Of a DNA stretch of 6,671 nucleotides, positions 1 through 6,032 are shown in pieces. Under the pieces are notes generated by a model, which saw only the letters and a program-made list of their open reading frames with translations, searched no databases and was not told the origin of the DNA. Position 1 is the stretch's first letter. Each line of letters opens with the position of its first letter. The position numbers were made by a program, and so were the translations under genes. The stretch comes from Candidatus Methanoplasma sp. (GTDB lineage Archaea; Thermoplasmatota; Thermoplasmata; Methanomassiliicoccales; Methanomethylophilaceae): positions 1 to 6,671 of the forward strand of contig JAISPV010000066.1 of the NCBI GenBank assembly GCA_031274665.1. Reading direction: 5' to 3'.

Positions 1-1246
1 CCTTTGCCGTCTCTTCGGGCATGTTGTAATACCCTTTCATGACGTTATGTCCGCGGCAGCAGAATTCTCCCGGTATCCAGGGCTCGCATATCTCTCCGGT
101 CTCCGGATTGATGATCTCCACCTCGACACCGATCACTGCCTTTCCGACCGTGGAGCATTTCCTTTCGATGCTCGGCTCGTCGTACCTTGATTGGGTCATC
201 GCGGGGGAAGACTCGGTCAGGCCGAAGACGATCGTCACTTCCCTCATGTTCATCCTGCTGACCGCTTCCTCCATCGTCTTGGTAGGACAGGGGGAACCGG
301 CCATTATTCCAGTCCTCAGGGTGCTGAAATCGAATTTATCGAACAGATTATGCTCCATGATCTTTATGAACATCGTGGGGACGCCGTAAAGGGCGGTGCA
401 CCTTTCTTTTTCGACAGACGTCATCACTATCAAAGGGTCGTATTCTTCCACGATCACCATTGCCGTCCCATGGTTGACGCATGCCATGACCCCCAAGGAG
501 CATCCGAAACAATGGAAGAGCGGCACCGGTATGCAGAGCCGGTCATCGGGCGTGAAATTCTGGTTAACGCCGACCCAGTAGCCGCAATTCCCTACATTGT
601 GGTGGGTCAGCATGACCCCTTTCGGGAAACCGGTCGTGCCGGATGTGTATTGCATGTTCACCACGTCGTAAGGGCTCAGCTCCTCCTGCCTTTTCTGATA
701 GTCCTCTTCGGTGACCAGACATGACATCGACATCACCTCAGGCATCGAATACATCCCGCGGTGTTTCTCGGACCCAAGGAACATCACCCGCCTTAGGTGG
801 GGGTACTTTTCCGATCTGAGCGTCTCCCTCGGCTGGGTCTTAAGCTCCGGTATCAGTTCATAGATCGTCTTGACGTAGTCCGTATCCCTGCTGCCGTCAA
901 TGAGGAAGATGTTCTCCGTTTCCGACTGACGGAGTACGTAGTCGATCTCCGCCGACTTGTAGCTGGTGTTGATCGTCAAAAGTATCGCGCCTATCTTTGC
1001 GGTGGCGAACTGCAAGGCGACCCAATGCGGCACATTCGTCGCCCAGACGGCGACCTTTTCCCCCCTTTGGACCCCCATCGCCATCAACCCTTTTGCGATA
1101 TCGTCGACAGTTCCTTTGAATTCCCTCCAGGTCTGCCTGTAATTCCTGTCTACGTATACCACAGCGTCGTTGTCTGGACATTTGGCTGTGGTCTCGTCAA
1201 GCAGCTGCCCCAATGTCGCTTCCCTCGTTATCTCCTTCCTCAACAT
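1..1246 (-). CDS. AMP-forming acyl-CoA synthetase (C-terminus beyond left edge)
   Basis: Adenylate-forming enzyme that activates a carboxylic acid with ATP and CoA to an acyl-CoA, releasing AMP and PPi; cytoplasmic. I translated 415 residues, beginning MLRKEITREATLGQLLDET. The phosphate-binding A3 motif YTSGTTGFPKGV is at 200-211, PLFHCFG (A4 region) at 242-248 and FGLTES (A5) at 341-346. The family is usually about 540-560 residues, so the YxTGD-like motif, the hinge and the C-terminal domain with the catalytic lysine lie off the window. The ATG at 1246 is preceded by GAGG (1254-1257) at 7 nt, and this site overlaps the TGA of the upstream XRE-cupin gene, so the two are probably translationally coupled. 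Substrate is not readable from sequence. Linkage to the VOR genes suggests branched-chain or aryl acids (inference). The family is secure; the chain length preferred is not. Confidence 0.95.
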   Translation of the reverse strand, partial: MLRKEITREATLGQLLDETTAKCPDNDAVVYVDRNYRQTWREFKGTVDDIAKGLMAMGVQRGEKVAVWATNVPHWVALQFATAKIGAILLTINTSYKSAEIDYVLRQSETENIFLIDGSRDTDYVKTIYELIPELKTQPRETLRSEKYPHLRRVMFLGSEKHRGMYSMPEVMSMSCLVTEEDYQKRQEELSPYDVVNMQYTSGTTGFPKGVMLTHHNVGNCGYWVGVNQNFTPDDRLCIPVPLFHCFGCSLGVMACVNHGTAMVIVEEYDPLIVMTSVEKERCTALYGVPTMFIKIMEHNLFDKFDFSTLRTGIMAGSPCPTKTMEEAVSRMNMREVTIVFGLTESSPAMTQSRYDEPSIERKCSTVGKAVIGVEVEIINPETGEICEPWIPGEFCCRGHNVMKGYYNMPEETAK

Positions 1247-1253
1247 GGTACGG

Positions 1254-1257
1254 CCTC
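1254..1257 (-). promoter_or_regulatory. Ribosome binding site of the acyl-CoA synthetase
   Basis: GAGG on the minus strand, 7 nt before the ATG at 1246 and sharing bases with the TGA stop (1256-1258) of the XRE-cupin gene. This supports the chosen start and suggests that ribosomes finishing the regulator reinitiate on the synthetase. Confidence 0.6.
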
Positions 1258-1810
1258 AGAACGGAACATATATCACGGCGAATATCTCCGCCGGACGATC
1301 GTCAGCAGCGCTGACCTTATGCGGTATCAGCGAGTTGTAATACACCGAATCCCCAGGTCCCAACATATTCTTCTCTTTGCCGTATGTCAATTCGATCTTT
1401 CCCGAAAGGACCATGATGAACTCTTCTCCGTCATGGGATGACACATCCTCTCCGCACTCGGGGTCGATCCTTATGAACAAAGGCTCCATATGCCTGTCTG
1501 TTTTGCCTTTGCCCAGAGGGAAATAGTGATAGTGAGATCTCCCCTGAGTGGAGCCCTCTTCCGTTCTCTCCGAGGCCTTGGTTATCAGAGGGTCTTTCAC
1601 GACGATGTCATCTGTAAAGGTCCCAAGACGCTTGCCCAAGGCCCTGGACAGCTTTATCAGCATGCCTACGGCGGGATATATGTTCCCCTCTTCGACATCT
1701 GTTATAAAATTGATATCAGTCCCCGTTCTTTGCGCAAGTTCTTCCTGCGTGATACCCAATCTTTCTCTGTATGCACATATCCTCGAACCCAACTTGTTAG
1801 CGTCGTCCAT
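1256..1810 (-). CDS. XRE-family transcriptional regulator with C-terminal cupin sensor domain
   Basis: 184-aa DNA-binding regulator. Residues about 7-62 form an XRE helix-turn-helix (GSRICAYRERLGITQEELAQ, then the recognition-helix region TDINFITDVEEG). Residues about 108-182 form a small cupin barrel. His126, Glu130 (HDGEE) and His164 (IPHKV) stand where cupins place metal or ligand contacts, and GPGDSVYY at 151-158 is a typical cupin turn. The ATG at 1810 has GAGG 8 nt upstream. An in-frame ATG at 1831 has no such site and lies inside the putative operator and start-site zone. The frame stays open up to 1954, but the extra Arg/Pro-rich residues look non-coding and overlap the end of vorA. 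The stop is 9 nt before the acyl-CoA synthetase. XRE-cupin genes often sit beside acyl-CoA synthetases, so it probably controls this locus in response to an acid or acyl-CoA (inference). Confidence 0.9.
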   Translation of the reverse strand: MDDANKLGSRICAYRERLGITQEELAQRTGTDINFITDVEEGNIYPAVGMLIKLSRALGKRLGTFTDDIVVKDPLITKASERTEEGSTQGRSHYHYFPLGKGKTDRHMEPLFIRIDPECGEDVSSHDGEEFIMVLSGKIELTYGKEKNMLGPGDSVYYNSLIPHKVSAADDRPAEIFAVIYVPF

Positions 1811-1818
1811 TTGCTCTT

Positions 1819-1822
1819 CCTC
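1819..1822 (-). promoter_or_regulatory. Ribosome binding site deciding the XRE-cupin start
   Basis: GAGG (within AGAGGA, 1818-1823) lies 8 nt before the ATG at 1810. Nothing comparable precedes the in-frame ATG at 1831. This is the main reason for starting the regulator at MDDANKLG rather than 7 residues earlier. Confidence 0.55.
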
Positions 1823-1830
1823 TGTCGGCA

Positions 1831-1852
1831 TCGACAGATATGCATCATTCGA
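1831..1852. promoter_or_regulatory. Imperfect 22-bp dyad, candidate operator of the XRE-cupin regulator
   Basis: The pattern is TCGA-N2-GAT-N4-ATC-N2-TCGA: 7 of 11 base pairs are symmetric, including both outer tetranucleotides. It lies between the TATA-like box and the regulator's start codon and covers the expected transcription start, where a bound repressor would block initiation. Its assignment as an autoregulatory site is inference. Confidence 0.35.
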
Positions 1853-1859
1853 TAAATAA
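1851..1859 (-). promoter_or_regulatory. Putative archaeal TATA box of the XRE-cupin / acyl-CoA synthetase unit
   Basis: TTATTTATC on the minus strand, in the 116-bp gap after vorA. A start site about 25 nt downstream would fall near 1828-1831, giving a leader of roughly 20 nt that contains the GAGG site. It suggests the regulator and synthetase can be transcribed apart from the VOR genes. Confidence 0.4.
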
Positions 1860-1889
1860 GAAATACGGCGGTGACCCGGGACGAACCGT

Positions 1890-1905
1890 GCCGCGGTCCG
1901 GCGGC
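1890..1905. repeat. Short GC-rich inverted repeat downstream of vorA
   Basis: GCCGC (1890-1894) and GCGGC (1901-1905) can form a 5-bp stem with a 6-nt loop, 22 nt beyond the vorA stop. A T-rich stretch (1849-1866, read on the minus strand) follows about 24 nt later and coincides with the next promoter. It could help end vorA transcripts, but the stem is short and the area is very GC-rich, so it may be chance. Confidence 0.2.
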
Positions 1906-1926
1906 CGTGCGCATCACGCGGGCTTC

Positions 1927-3336
1927 TTACGGCCGCAGGTTGTCCGTTATCCACTTCATTGCGGTCTCGAACACCCTCATGTTGGGTTCCACAAGCGACG
2001 GCCTGGCAGACATGCTTTCGGCAAGTGCGGCCTTAATGTTCGTCTCTCCGAACGGCAAAAGGCCCAATCCCGTCATGGCACCGAGGAACGCGGTGTTGCT
2101 CGCTTTGGAAACGCCGTTCTCGATCGCTATCGAAGAAGCGGGGAAAGGTATGGCTCTGACCCCCGCGGGGAATCCGATATTCGTTTTTATCGAAGAATCG
2201 TAAAGTATCGTGCCGCCTTCTCTGACAGAAGAAGCGAATCTTTCCAGCGCCGGCTGGTTCATGGCGACCAGCACATCCGGGTCATCTATCGTCGGCGACC
2301 CTATCTCTTTGCCTCCGACCCTGACGGAACAGGAAGCGGACCCTCCCCTCTGCTCGGGGCCGTAACTGGGCATCCAAGAGACGAATTTCCCGTCAGATGC
2401 CGCCGCCTCTGCGACGACCAGGCCTAAACTGAGTATTCCCTGCCCGCCGAATCCGGAGAACTTGAATCTCCTTTCCTTGAAGGATGGGTCGTTCTTTGTC
2501 GCCACGGTTTCCTTACCGCCGCCTATCAATTCTTTCTCGTTCTTTAAGGGGACCCCTTTCGGTGTCGGGACCGGTTTTTCGGAACGGTCCCTGAAATTGC
2601 CGAGAGGATATGTCTTTTCCATCGTCTCCGTGAAAAGTTCCGCCGCTTTGACAGGTTCTTCTCTCATGTTGTTCGGGCAGGGGGAAAGGATCTCCACAAA
2701 AGCGAAGCCTTTCTTTTCTTTCTGGATCTGAAGTGCTTTCCTTATCGCCTTTTTTGCCAGCATTATCCTCTTTGTGTCGGCGACCGACACCCTTTCTATG
2801 AACACAGGCGCCTCAAGCGTCTCGAAGACCTCGCACACCTTCAGCGGATAACCTGCCTTCACGGTATCCCTGCCGAACGGCGTTGTCGTTGTTACCTGGC
2901 CTTCCAGTGTCGTGGGGGCCATCTGCCCTCCCGTCATGGCAAAGATCGAGTTGTTCACGAAAAAGAGTGCGAAATTATCTCCTCTGTTTGCAGCCTGGAA
3001 GGCGTTGTTGAAACCTATCGCCCCCAGGTCCCCGTCTCCTTGGTAGGCGATTATGGGGTTATCGGGCAAGACCCTCGAAAGGCCGGTCGCCACCGCGGAC
3101 GCCCTTCCGTGCGGAGCGGAAACATGACCGCAGTCGAAATAGTAATAACAGAAAGTGGCGCATCCGACCGGTCCCACGAAGACCGAATCGTCTTGTATGC
3201 CCAGATCGGCCATCGCCTCTCCAATGAGTTTCAGGATTATGCCGTGCCCGCATCCCGCACAGTAGTGTGTCGCCCGAAGAGCGTCCCCTCCTTTGCGGGA
3301 GAATTGTTCATAGAGCCCTGTCGATCTTTTTATCAT
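1927..3336 (-). CDS. vorA: 2-ketoisovalerate:ferredoxin oxidoreductase, fused beta (TPP) and gamma subunits (VorA)
   Basis: Catalytic part of an oxygen-sensitive enzyme that interconverts a branched-chain 2-oxoacid plus CoA with acyl-CoA plus CO2, passing electrons to ferredoxin. 469 aa. Residues 1 to about 250 are the TPP-binding beta subunit: CAGCGHG at 26-32, GDGD at 100-103 and VNNSIFAMTGGQ at 127-138 (cofactor and Mg binding). Cys26, Cys29, Cys59 and Cys220 match the four that hold a [4Fe-4S] cluster in this family. After a charged linker (about 250-288), residues 290-469 are a gamma subunit: FSGFGGQG at 293-300 and SYGPEQRGGSA at 324-334. The ATG has GGAGG (3344-3348) 7 nt upstream and overlaps the vorB stop as ATGA. 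The size and beta-gamma fusion match methanogen VorA as I recall it. Specificity for ketoisovalerate over other 2-oxoacids is inferred. Confidence 0.88.
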   Translation of the reverse strand: MIKRSTGLYEQFSRKGGDALRATHYCAGCGHGIILKLIGEAMADLGIQDDSVFVGPVGCATFCYYYFDCGHVSAPHGRASAVATGLSRVLPDNPIIAYQGDGDLGAIGFNNAFQAANRGDNFALFFVNNSIFAMTGGQMAPTTLEGQVTTTTPFGRDTVKAGYPLKVCEVFETLEAPVFIERVSVADTKRIMLAKKAIRKALQIQKEKKGFAFVEILSPCPNNMREEPVKAAELFTETMEKTYPLGNFRDRSEKPVPTPKGVPLKNEKELIGGGKETVATKNDPSFKERRFKFSGFGGQGILSLGLVVAEAAASDGKFVSWMPSYGPEQRGGSASCSVRVGGKEIGSPTIDDPDVLVAMNQPALERFASSVREGGTILYDSSIKTNIGFPAGVRAIPFPASSIAIENGVSKASNTAFLGAMTGLGLLPFGETNIKAALAESMSARPSLVEPNMRVFETAMKWITDNLRP

Positions 3337-4382
3337 GCCTTTCCCTCCGCTGCTTTTTCAACAACTCCTACCAGATCTGCGACCTTCGGGAGGTTCCCAC
3401 CCATCCTGTTGAACAACGTGACCTGCTCTTTGTTCTCCAAATGCAGCACGACATCGTCCCTGTACTGTCCGTTGCTCATCTCCACGACGACTATCTTTTT
3501 TCCGGTAGCGCAGGCGTTCAGTTCTTTTGCGGGGAATGGGGACAGGGTGATCGGACGGAAAAGGCCCGCCTTTATCCCCTTTTCTCTGAGGACATCGACC
3601 GCCGACCTTGCAATCCTGGCGCTTGTGCCGTATCCTGTGAGGATGACGTCGGCATCTTCTGTGAGATAGGACTCGGCTCTCGCATCCTTCTTCATCTCTT
3701 CGTATTTTTTGTTCAAGAGGAAGTTGTGCGCCTCCTGCCTGTCCGCATCCAGATATATCGAGAATATGAGATTGTCCTTAGTTTCCTTGCGGCCTTTCAC
3801 AGCCCATCCGTCTGTATCCGGCACATCGGAGACCTTTTCCGGCAGGATCAGGGATTCCATCATCTGGCCGAGGACCGCGTCAGCCAGTACCACGGCGGGG
3901 TTCCTGTATTTGAAAGCAAGGTCGAATGCCAGGATGGTGAGGTCGCACATCTCTTGAACGGAGGCGGGTGCCAGAACTATGCATTTGTAGTTGCCGTGCC
4001 CGCCGCCTTTCACAGCCTGATCGTAATCCCCCTGTTCAGGATAGATATTGCCGAGGCCGGGTCCCGCGCGCATGATGTCGACGACGACCGCCGGCAGCTG
4101 AGCCCCCGCCAGATACGACAGCCCTTCCTGCATCAGGCTCATGCCGGGGCCTGCGGAGGCAGAAATGACCTTCTTCCCGGCGCTCGCCGCACCGTACATC
4201 ATGTTCGCCGATCCGGTCTCGCATTCAGCCTGAAGGAACTCTTTTCCCAAGCAGGGCAGATATTCCGCCGCCGCATGGGCTATCTCACTTGCAGGAGTGA
4301 TCGGGTATCCGAAATACGCATCCACTCCGGCGTAGACGGCGCCTATCATCACCGCCTCATTTCCTCTTACGAATTTGCGCAT
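3333..4382 (-). CDS. vorB: 2-ketoisovalerate:ferredoxin oxidoreductase alpha subunit (VorB)
   Basis: 349-aa alpha subunit that pairs with the TPP-binding half of VorA to form the active site. YPITP at 26-30 is the hallmark near the N-terminus. SLMQEGLSYLAGAQLP at 82-97, GPGLGN at 108-112 and DQAVKGGGHGNY at 121-132 follow in domain I. Residues from about 243 on form domain II (DVILTGYGTSAR, GLFRPITLSPFP, VVVEMSNGQ). Length and motifs fit VorB-type alpha subunits better than the longer KorA or PorA types. The ATG is 1 nt after the vorC stop, with a strong AAGGAGGA site (4391-4398) inside the vorC end. The stop overlaps the vorA start by 4 nt, so all three genes should be co-translated in step. 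Confidence 0.92.
   Translation of the reverse strand: MRKFVRGNEAVMIGAVYAGVDAYFGYPITPASEIAHAAAEYLPCLGKEFLQAECETGSANMMYGAASAGKKVISASAGPGMSLMQEGLSYLAGAQLPAVVVDIMRAGPGLGNIYPEQGDYDQAVKGGGHGNYKCIVLAPASVQEMCDLTILAFDLAFKYRNPAVVLADAVLGQMMESLILPEKVSDVPDTDGWAVKGRKETKDNLIFSIYLDADRQEAHNFLLNKKYEEMKKDARAESYLTEDADVILTGYGTSARIARSAVDVLREKGIKAGLFRPITLSPFPAKELNACATGKKIVVVEMSNGQYRDDVVLHLENKEQVTLFNRMGGNLPKVADLVGVVEKAAEGKA
3344..3348 (-). promoter_or_regulatory. Ribosome binding site of vorA
   Basis: GGAGG on the minus strand within the last codons of vorB, 7 nt before the vorA ATG at 3336. It confirms that start, which overlaps the vorB TGA. Confidence 0.65.
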
Positions 4383-4383
4383 A

Positions 4384-4614
4384 TCAGTTCTCCTCCTTTC
4401 CGGGGCGGTACACTTCTATCGCATAGGGCTCGGGGCAATTGTAGAAACAAATGAAACATCCCGTGCATCCGTCTCCCAAATAATTGGCGTAATTGTACCC
4501 TCTTTTGTTCAAAACACCTGACATCTTCAGAACTTTTTTCGGGCAGGCCGCTGCACACCGGCCGCAACCTTTGCATTCATCCACATTTATAACCGGATAC
4601 GGTTTGTCTTCCAT
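4384..4614 (-). CDS. vorC: 2-ketoisovalerate:ferredoxin oxidoreductase 2[4Fe-4S] ferredoxin-like subunit (VorC)
   Basis: 76-aa electron-transfer subunit that carries electrons from the TPP site to external ferredoxin. It has two CxxCxxCxxxCP motifs: Cys14, 17, 20 and 24 ([12 protein letters not shown]) and Cys50, 53, 56 and 60 ([12 protein letters not shown]). Each supplies ligands for [4Fe-4S] clusters. The spacing and size match the delta or ferredoxin-like subunit of 2-oxoacid:ferredoxin oxidoreductases. It is first in the vorC-vorB-vorA order and 1 nt ahead of vorB. No strong ribosome binding site precedes its ATG; GGCAG directly abuts it. The start is supported by the following [17 protein letters not shown], which begins close to the first cluster, as is usual in the family. 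Confidence 0.92.
   Translation of the reverse strand: MEDKPYPVINVDECKGCGRCAAACPKKVLKMSGVLNKRGYNYANYLGDGCTGCFICFYNCPEPYAIEVYRPGKEEN
4391..4398 (-). promoter_or_regulatory. Strong ribosome binding site of vorB
   Basis: AAGGAGGA on the minus strand, about 8-9 nt before the vorB ATG at 4382 and inside the last codons of vorC. It is the best Shine-Dalgarno match in the window. Confidence 0.7.
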
Positions 4615-4651
4615 CTGCCGTCACGCCCTGATGCCTTGGAATCGAATAATG

Positions 4652-4661
4652 GTACTTAAAG
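4652..4661 (-). promoter_or_regulatory. Putative TATA box of the vorCBA operon
   Basis: CTTTAAGTAC on the minus strand, 38-47 nt before the vorC ATG. A start about 25 nt downstream would fall near 4630, giving a leader of about 16 nt. The A/G-rich bases just upstream could serve as a BRE. Immediately downstream (4641-4651) lies an 11-bp sequence resembling part of the dyad at the XRE-cupin promoter. Confidence 0.4.
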
Positions 4662-4697
4662 AAGATGATTTCCTCAAAGCACCGCTTGCCGAATAGA

Positions 4698-4705
4698 TTT
4701 AGTAT
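4698..4705 (+). promoter_or_regulatory. Putative TATA box of the alpha/beta hydrolase
   Basis: TTTAGTAT, centred 24-25 nt before the ATG at 4726. This is the distance expected if transcription starts at or next to that ATG, so the mRNA may be leaderless or nearly so. The box is a moderate match only. Confidence 0.3.
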
Positions 4706-4725
4706 TAGTGCGTAATGCAGAGGTT

Positions 4726-5505
4726 ATGCCTTACGCAGATGTCAACGGCATCGATCTGTACTATGAAATCGAAGGGAACGGACCGCCCTTGGTACTCGTC
4801 ACGGGCTTCGTGGCCGACGTCGGATTCTGGGGGAAGGCCTCCAAGATCCTCTCAAAAAGATTCACTGTCATTAAGGTCGATAACCGCGGAGCGGGAAAAA
4901 CCTCATATCGGGGCAGATTCACTCTTGACGACATAGCCGAAGACATAATATTTTTGATAAAAAAGCTGGACCTCGGTATGGTCAACATCCTCGGCTGGTC
5001 CATGGGGTCGCAGATCGCGCTGAAGGTCGCGGTCGCCGCTCCTGAGATAATGTCAAAACTGATACTTGTTTCCGGCTACCGTTACCGGCCTTACCGCTCA
5101 CAATACATAGTGAGGTCGATGCTTGACGCCGCCGACGGCGGAACGCCGCTGGAATACTTCGCCAGAGTATTGAACGGTCTGTGTACCACCGAAGAATTCT
5201 TCGAGAAGAAGCACAAGGCAGGGGAAGATGTCGGCTGGGTCGACCTGAAAGATCTGGTCGCCGTGAGGTATCAGTCCGATGCGGTGGAAAGCTCAGACAT
5301 CACTGACCAAGCCAGGAAGGTCAGCGTACCGACGCTTCTGATACACGGGGACAAGGACATCATGGTCGACTGCGAGGAAGGACTGGCGCTTGCCGATGCC
5401 GTCCCCGGATGCAAGACCGTCCTGATCGAAGGCGAGGGGCACATAATCCCTGCGGACCGATACATCCAGTACGTAATAGAATTCATCGAAGAGCGTCAGA
5501 TCTGA
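4726..5505 (+). CDS. Alpha/beta-fold hydrolase
   Basis: 259-aa soluble serine hydrolase of the alpha/beta superfamily. The nucleophile elbow is GWSMG, with Ser92. The acid is Asp211 in IHGDKDIMV and the base is His239 in GEGHII, so the triad is complete. LVTGFVADVGFW at 24-35 occupies the oxyanion-loop position, with TG in place of the commoner HG. DNRGAGKTS at 52-60 is the usual strand-4 turn. The cap region, about 118-190, is helical and poorly conserved, so the substrate cannot be read. It most resembles enol-lactonase or esterase-like members. I start at ATG 4726 because MPYADVNGIDLYYE matches the usual N-terminus. A GTG at 4708 would add six residues with no ribosome site. GAGG lies only 2 nt before the ATG. 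It is divergent from vorC, so a role in acid, ester or thioester metabolism of that locus is possible but unproven. Confidence 0.9.
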   Translation: MPYADVNGIDLYYEIEGNGPPLVLVTGFVADVGFWGKASKILSKRFTVIKVDNRGAGKTSYRGRFTLDDIAEDIIFLIKKLDLGMVNILGWSMGSQIALKVAVAAPEIMSKLILVSGYRYRPYRSQYIVRSMLDAADGGTPLEYFARVLNGLCTTEEFFEKKHKAGEDVGWVDLKDLVAVRYQSDAVESSDITDQARKVSVPTLLIHGDKDIMVDCEEGLALADAVPGCKTVLIEGEGHIIPADRYIQYVIEFIEERQI

Positions 5506-6020
5506 TCGTTCTTCGACGATCTCGCTTCTCGTATCTTTTCGGTTATTGTGGACCTGATCGCCTTCGTGCAGGGCCAGGAATCGTCCATGTATCTTATGAG
5601 TTCGAGGATGTCCGTTTTTTCGTCCGTGAGGGCGATATAGACACGGCTCATGAACATTGACACCGCATATGGAAAATCTCTGCATATCTCCGGCCTGTCC
5701 TTCCATATCCCGCACCTGTTGTCGCCGCCGAGGAAGGCGCAGGGGTCGGTCTTACGGAACAGCAGCCTCCCGTCCGAGGTCCTGGTAAGATATTTGGCTA
5801 CAAAATCGTAAAGCGGTATCCCGGCTGCGCCGGCTATGCGGTCGACCTCCTCCGGAAGCACCACGATATTGGGCTGACGGCAGCATCTGCCGCACATCTC
5901 GCACGGGAACTCGTCTATGTAGCTCATGCATATCCTATACGCAAGGTCCAGGTCGCTCTCCATCTCGGGAGATATCTCCTTCAGCCCCCGAAGGACGTAT
6001 TTTCCTTTATAGACTGCCAT
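5496..6020 (-). CDS. YkgJ-type CxxCxxCC cysteine-cluster protein
   Basis: 174-aa cytoplasmic protein of the YkgJ / UPF0153 group, predicted to bind zinc or an Fe-S cluster; the biochemical role is not known. The signature CxxCxxCC is Cys40, 43, 46 and 47 (CEMCGRCC). The second half of the site is Cys94 (DPCAFL), Cys103 (NRCGIW), Cys113 (PEICRDFP), and possibly Cys151 (WPC). The middle part LPEEVDRIAGAAGIPLYDFV matches the family's helical insert. The ATG at 6020 has no clear ribosome binding site but lies 12 nt after the stop of the small membrane protein, so it is probably the second gene of that unit. Its 3' end overlaps the convergent hydrolase gene by 10 bp. Confidence 0.88.
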   Translation of the reverse strand: MAVYKGKYVLRGLKEISPEMESDLDLAYRICMSYIDEFPCEMCGRCCRQPNIVVLPEEVDRIAGAAGIPLYDFVAKYLTRTSDGRLLFRKTDPCAFLGGDNRCGIWKDRPEICRDFPYAVSMFMSRVYIALTDEKTDILELIRYMDDSWPCTKAIRSTITEKIREARSSKNDQI

Positions 6021-6032
6021 CAGAACACTTCG

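Noticed and set aside
797..1441. Plus-strand open frame of 214 codons opposite the synthetase and regulator
   Set aside because: It spans the ends of two well-supported minus-strand genes, and its product has no family features.
1811..1954. N-terminal extension of the XRE-cupin gene to 1954 (232 aa)
   Set aside because: The added residues are Arg/Pro-rich and unlike any XRE N-terminus. They would overlap the vorA 3' end and span the putative promoter. ATG 1810 has a ribosome binding site.
1840..2427. Plus-strand open frame of 195 codons opposite the end of vorA
   Set aside because: It is antisense to the conserved gamma domain of VorA, and its Arg-rich composition is unlike the real proteins here.
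1927..3336. Beta-gamma fusion of VorA as a new architecture
   Set aside because: The fusion is unusual among 2-oxoacid oxidoreductases in general, but as I recall it is the normal form of the three-subunit VOR of methanogens, with closely similar subunit sizes.
3267..4454. Long plus-strand open frame (395 codons) opposite vorB
   Set aside because: It is antisense to a gene with clear VOR alpha-subunit motifs. Its product is Arg/His/Ser-rich with no recognisable domain, a typical shadow frame in GC-rich codons.
4708..4725. GTG start for the hydrolase at 4708
   Set aside because: No ribosome binding site precedes it, and the family N-terminus begins naturally at ATG 4726 (MPYADVNG).
5129..5141. 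Perfect CCGCC-GAC-GGCGG hairpin
   Set aside because: It lies inside the hydrolase coding sequence and is explained by Ala-Ala-Asp-Gly-Gly codons. There is no T-run or gene boundary nearby.
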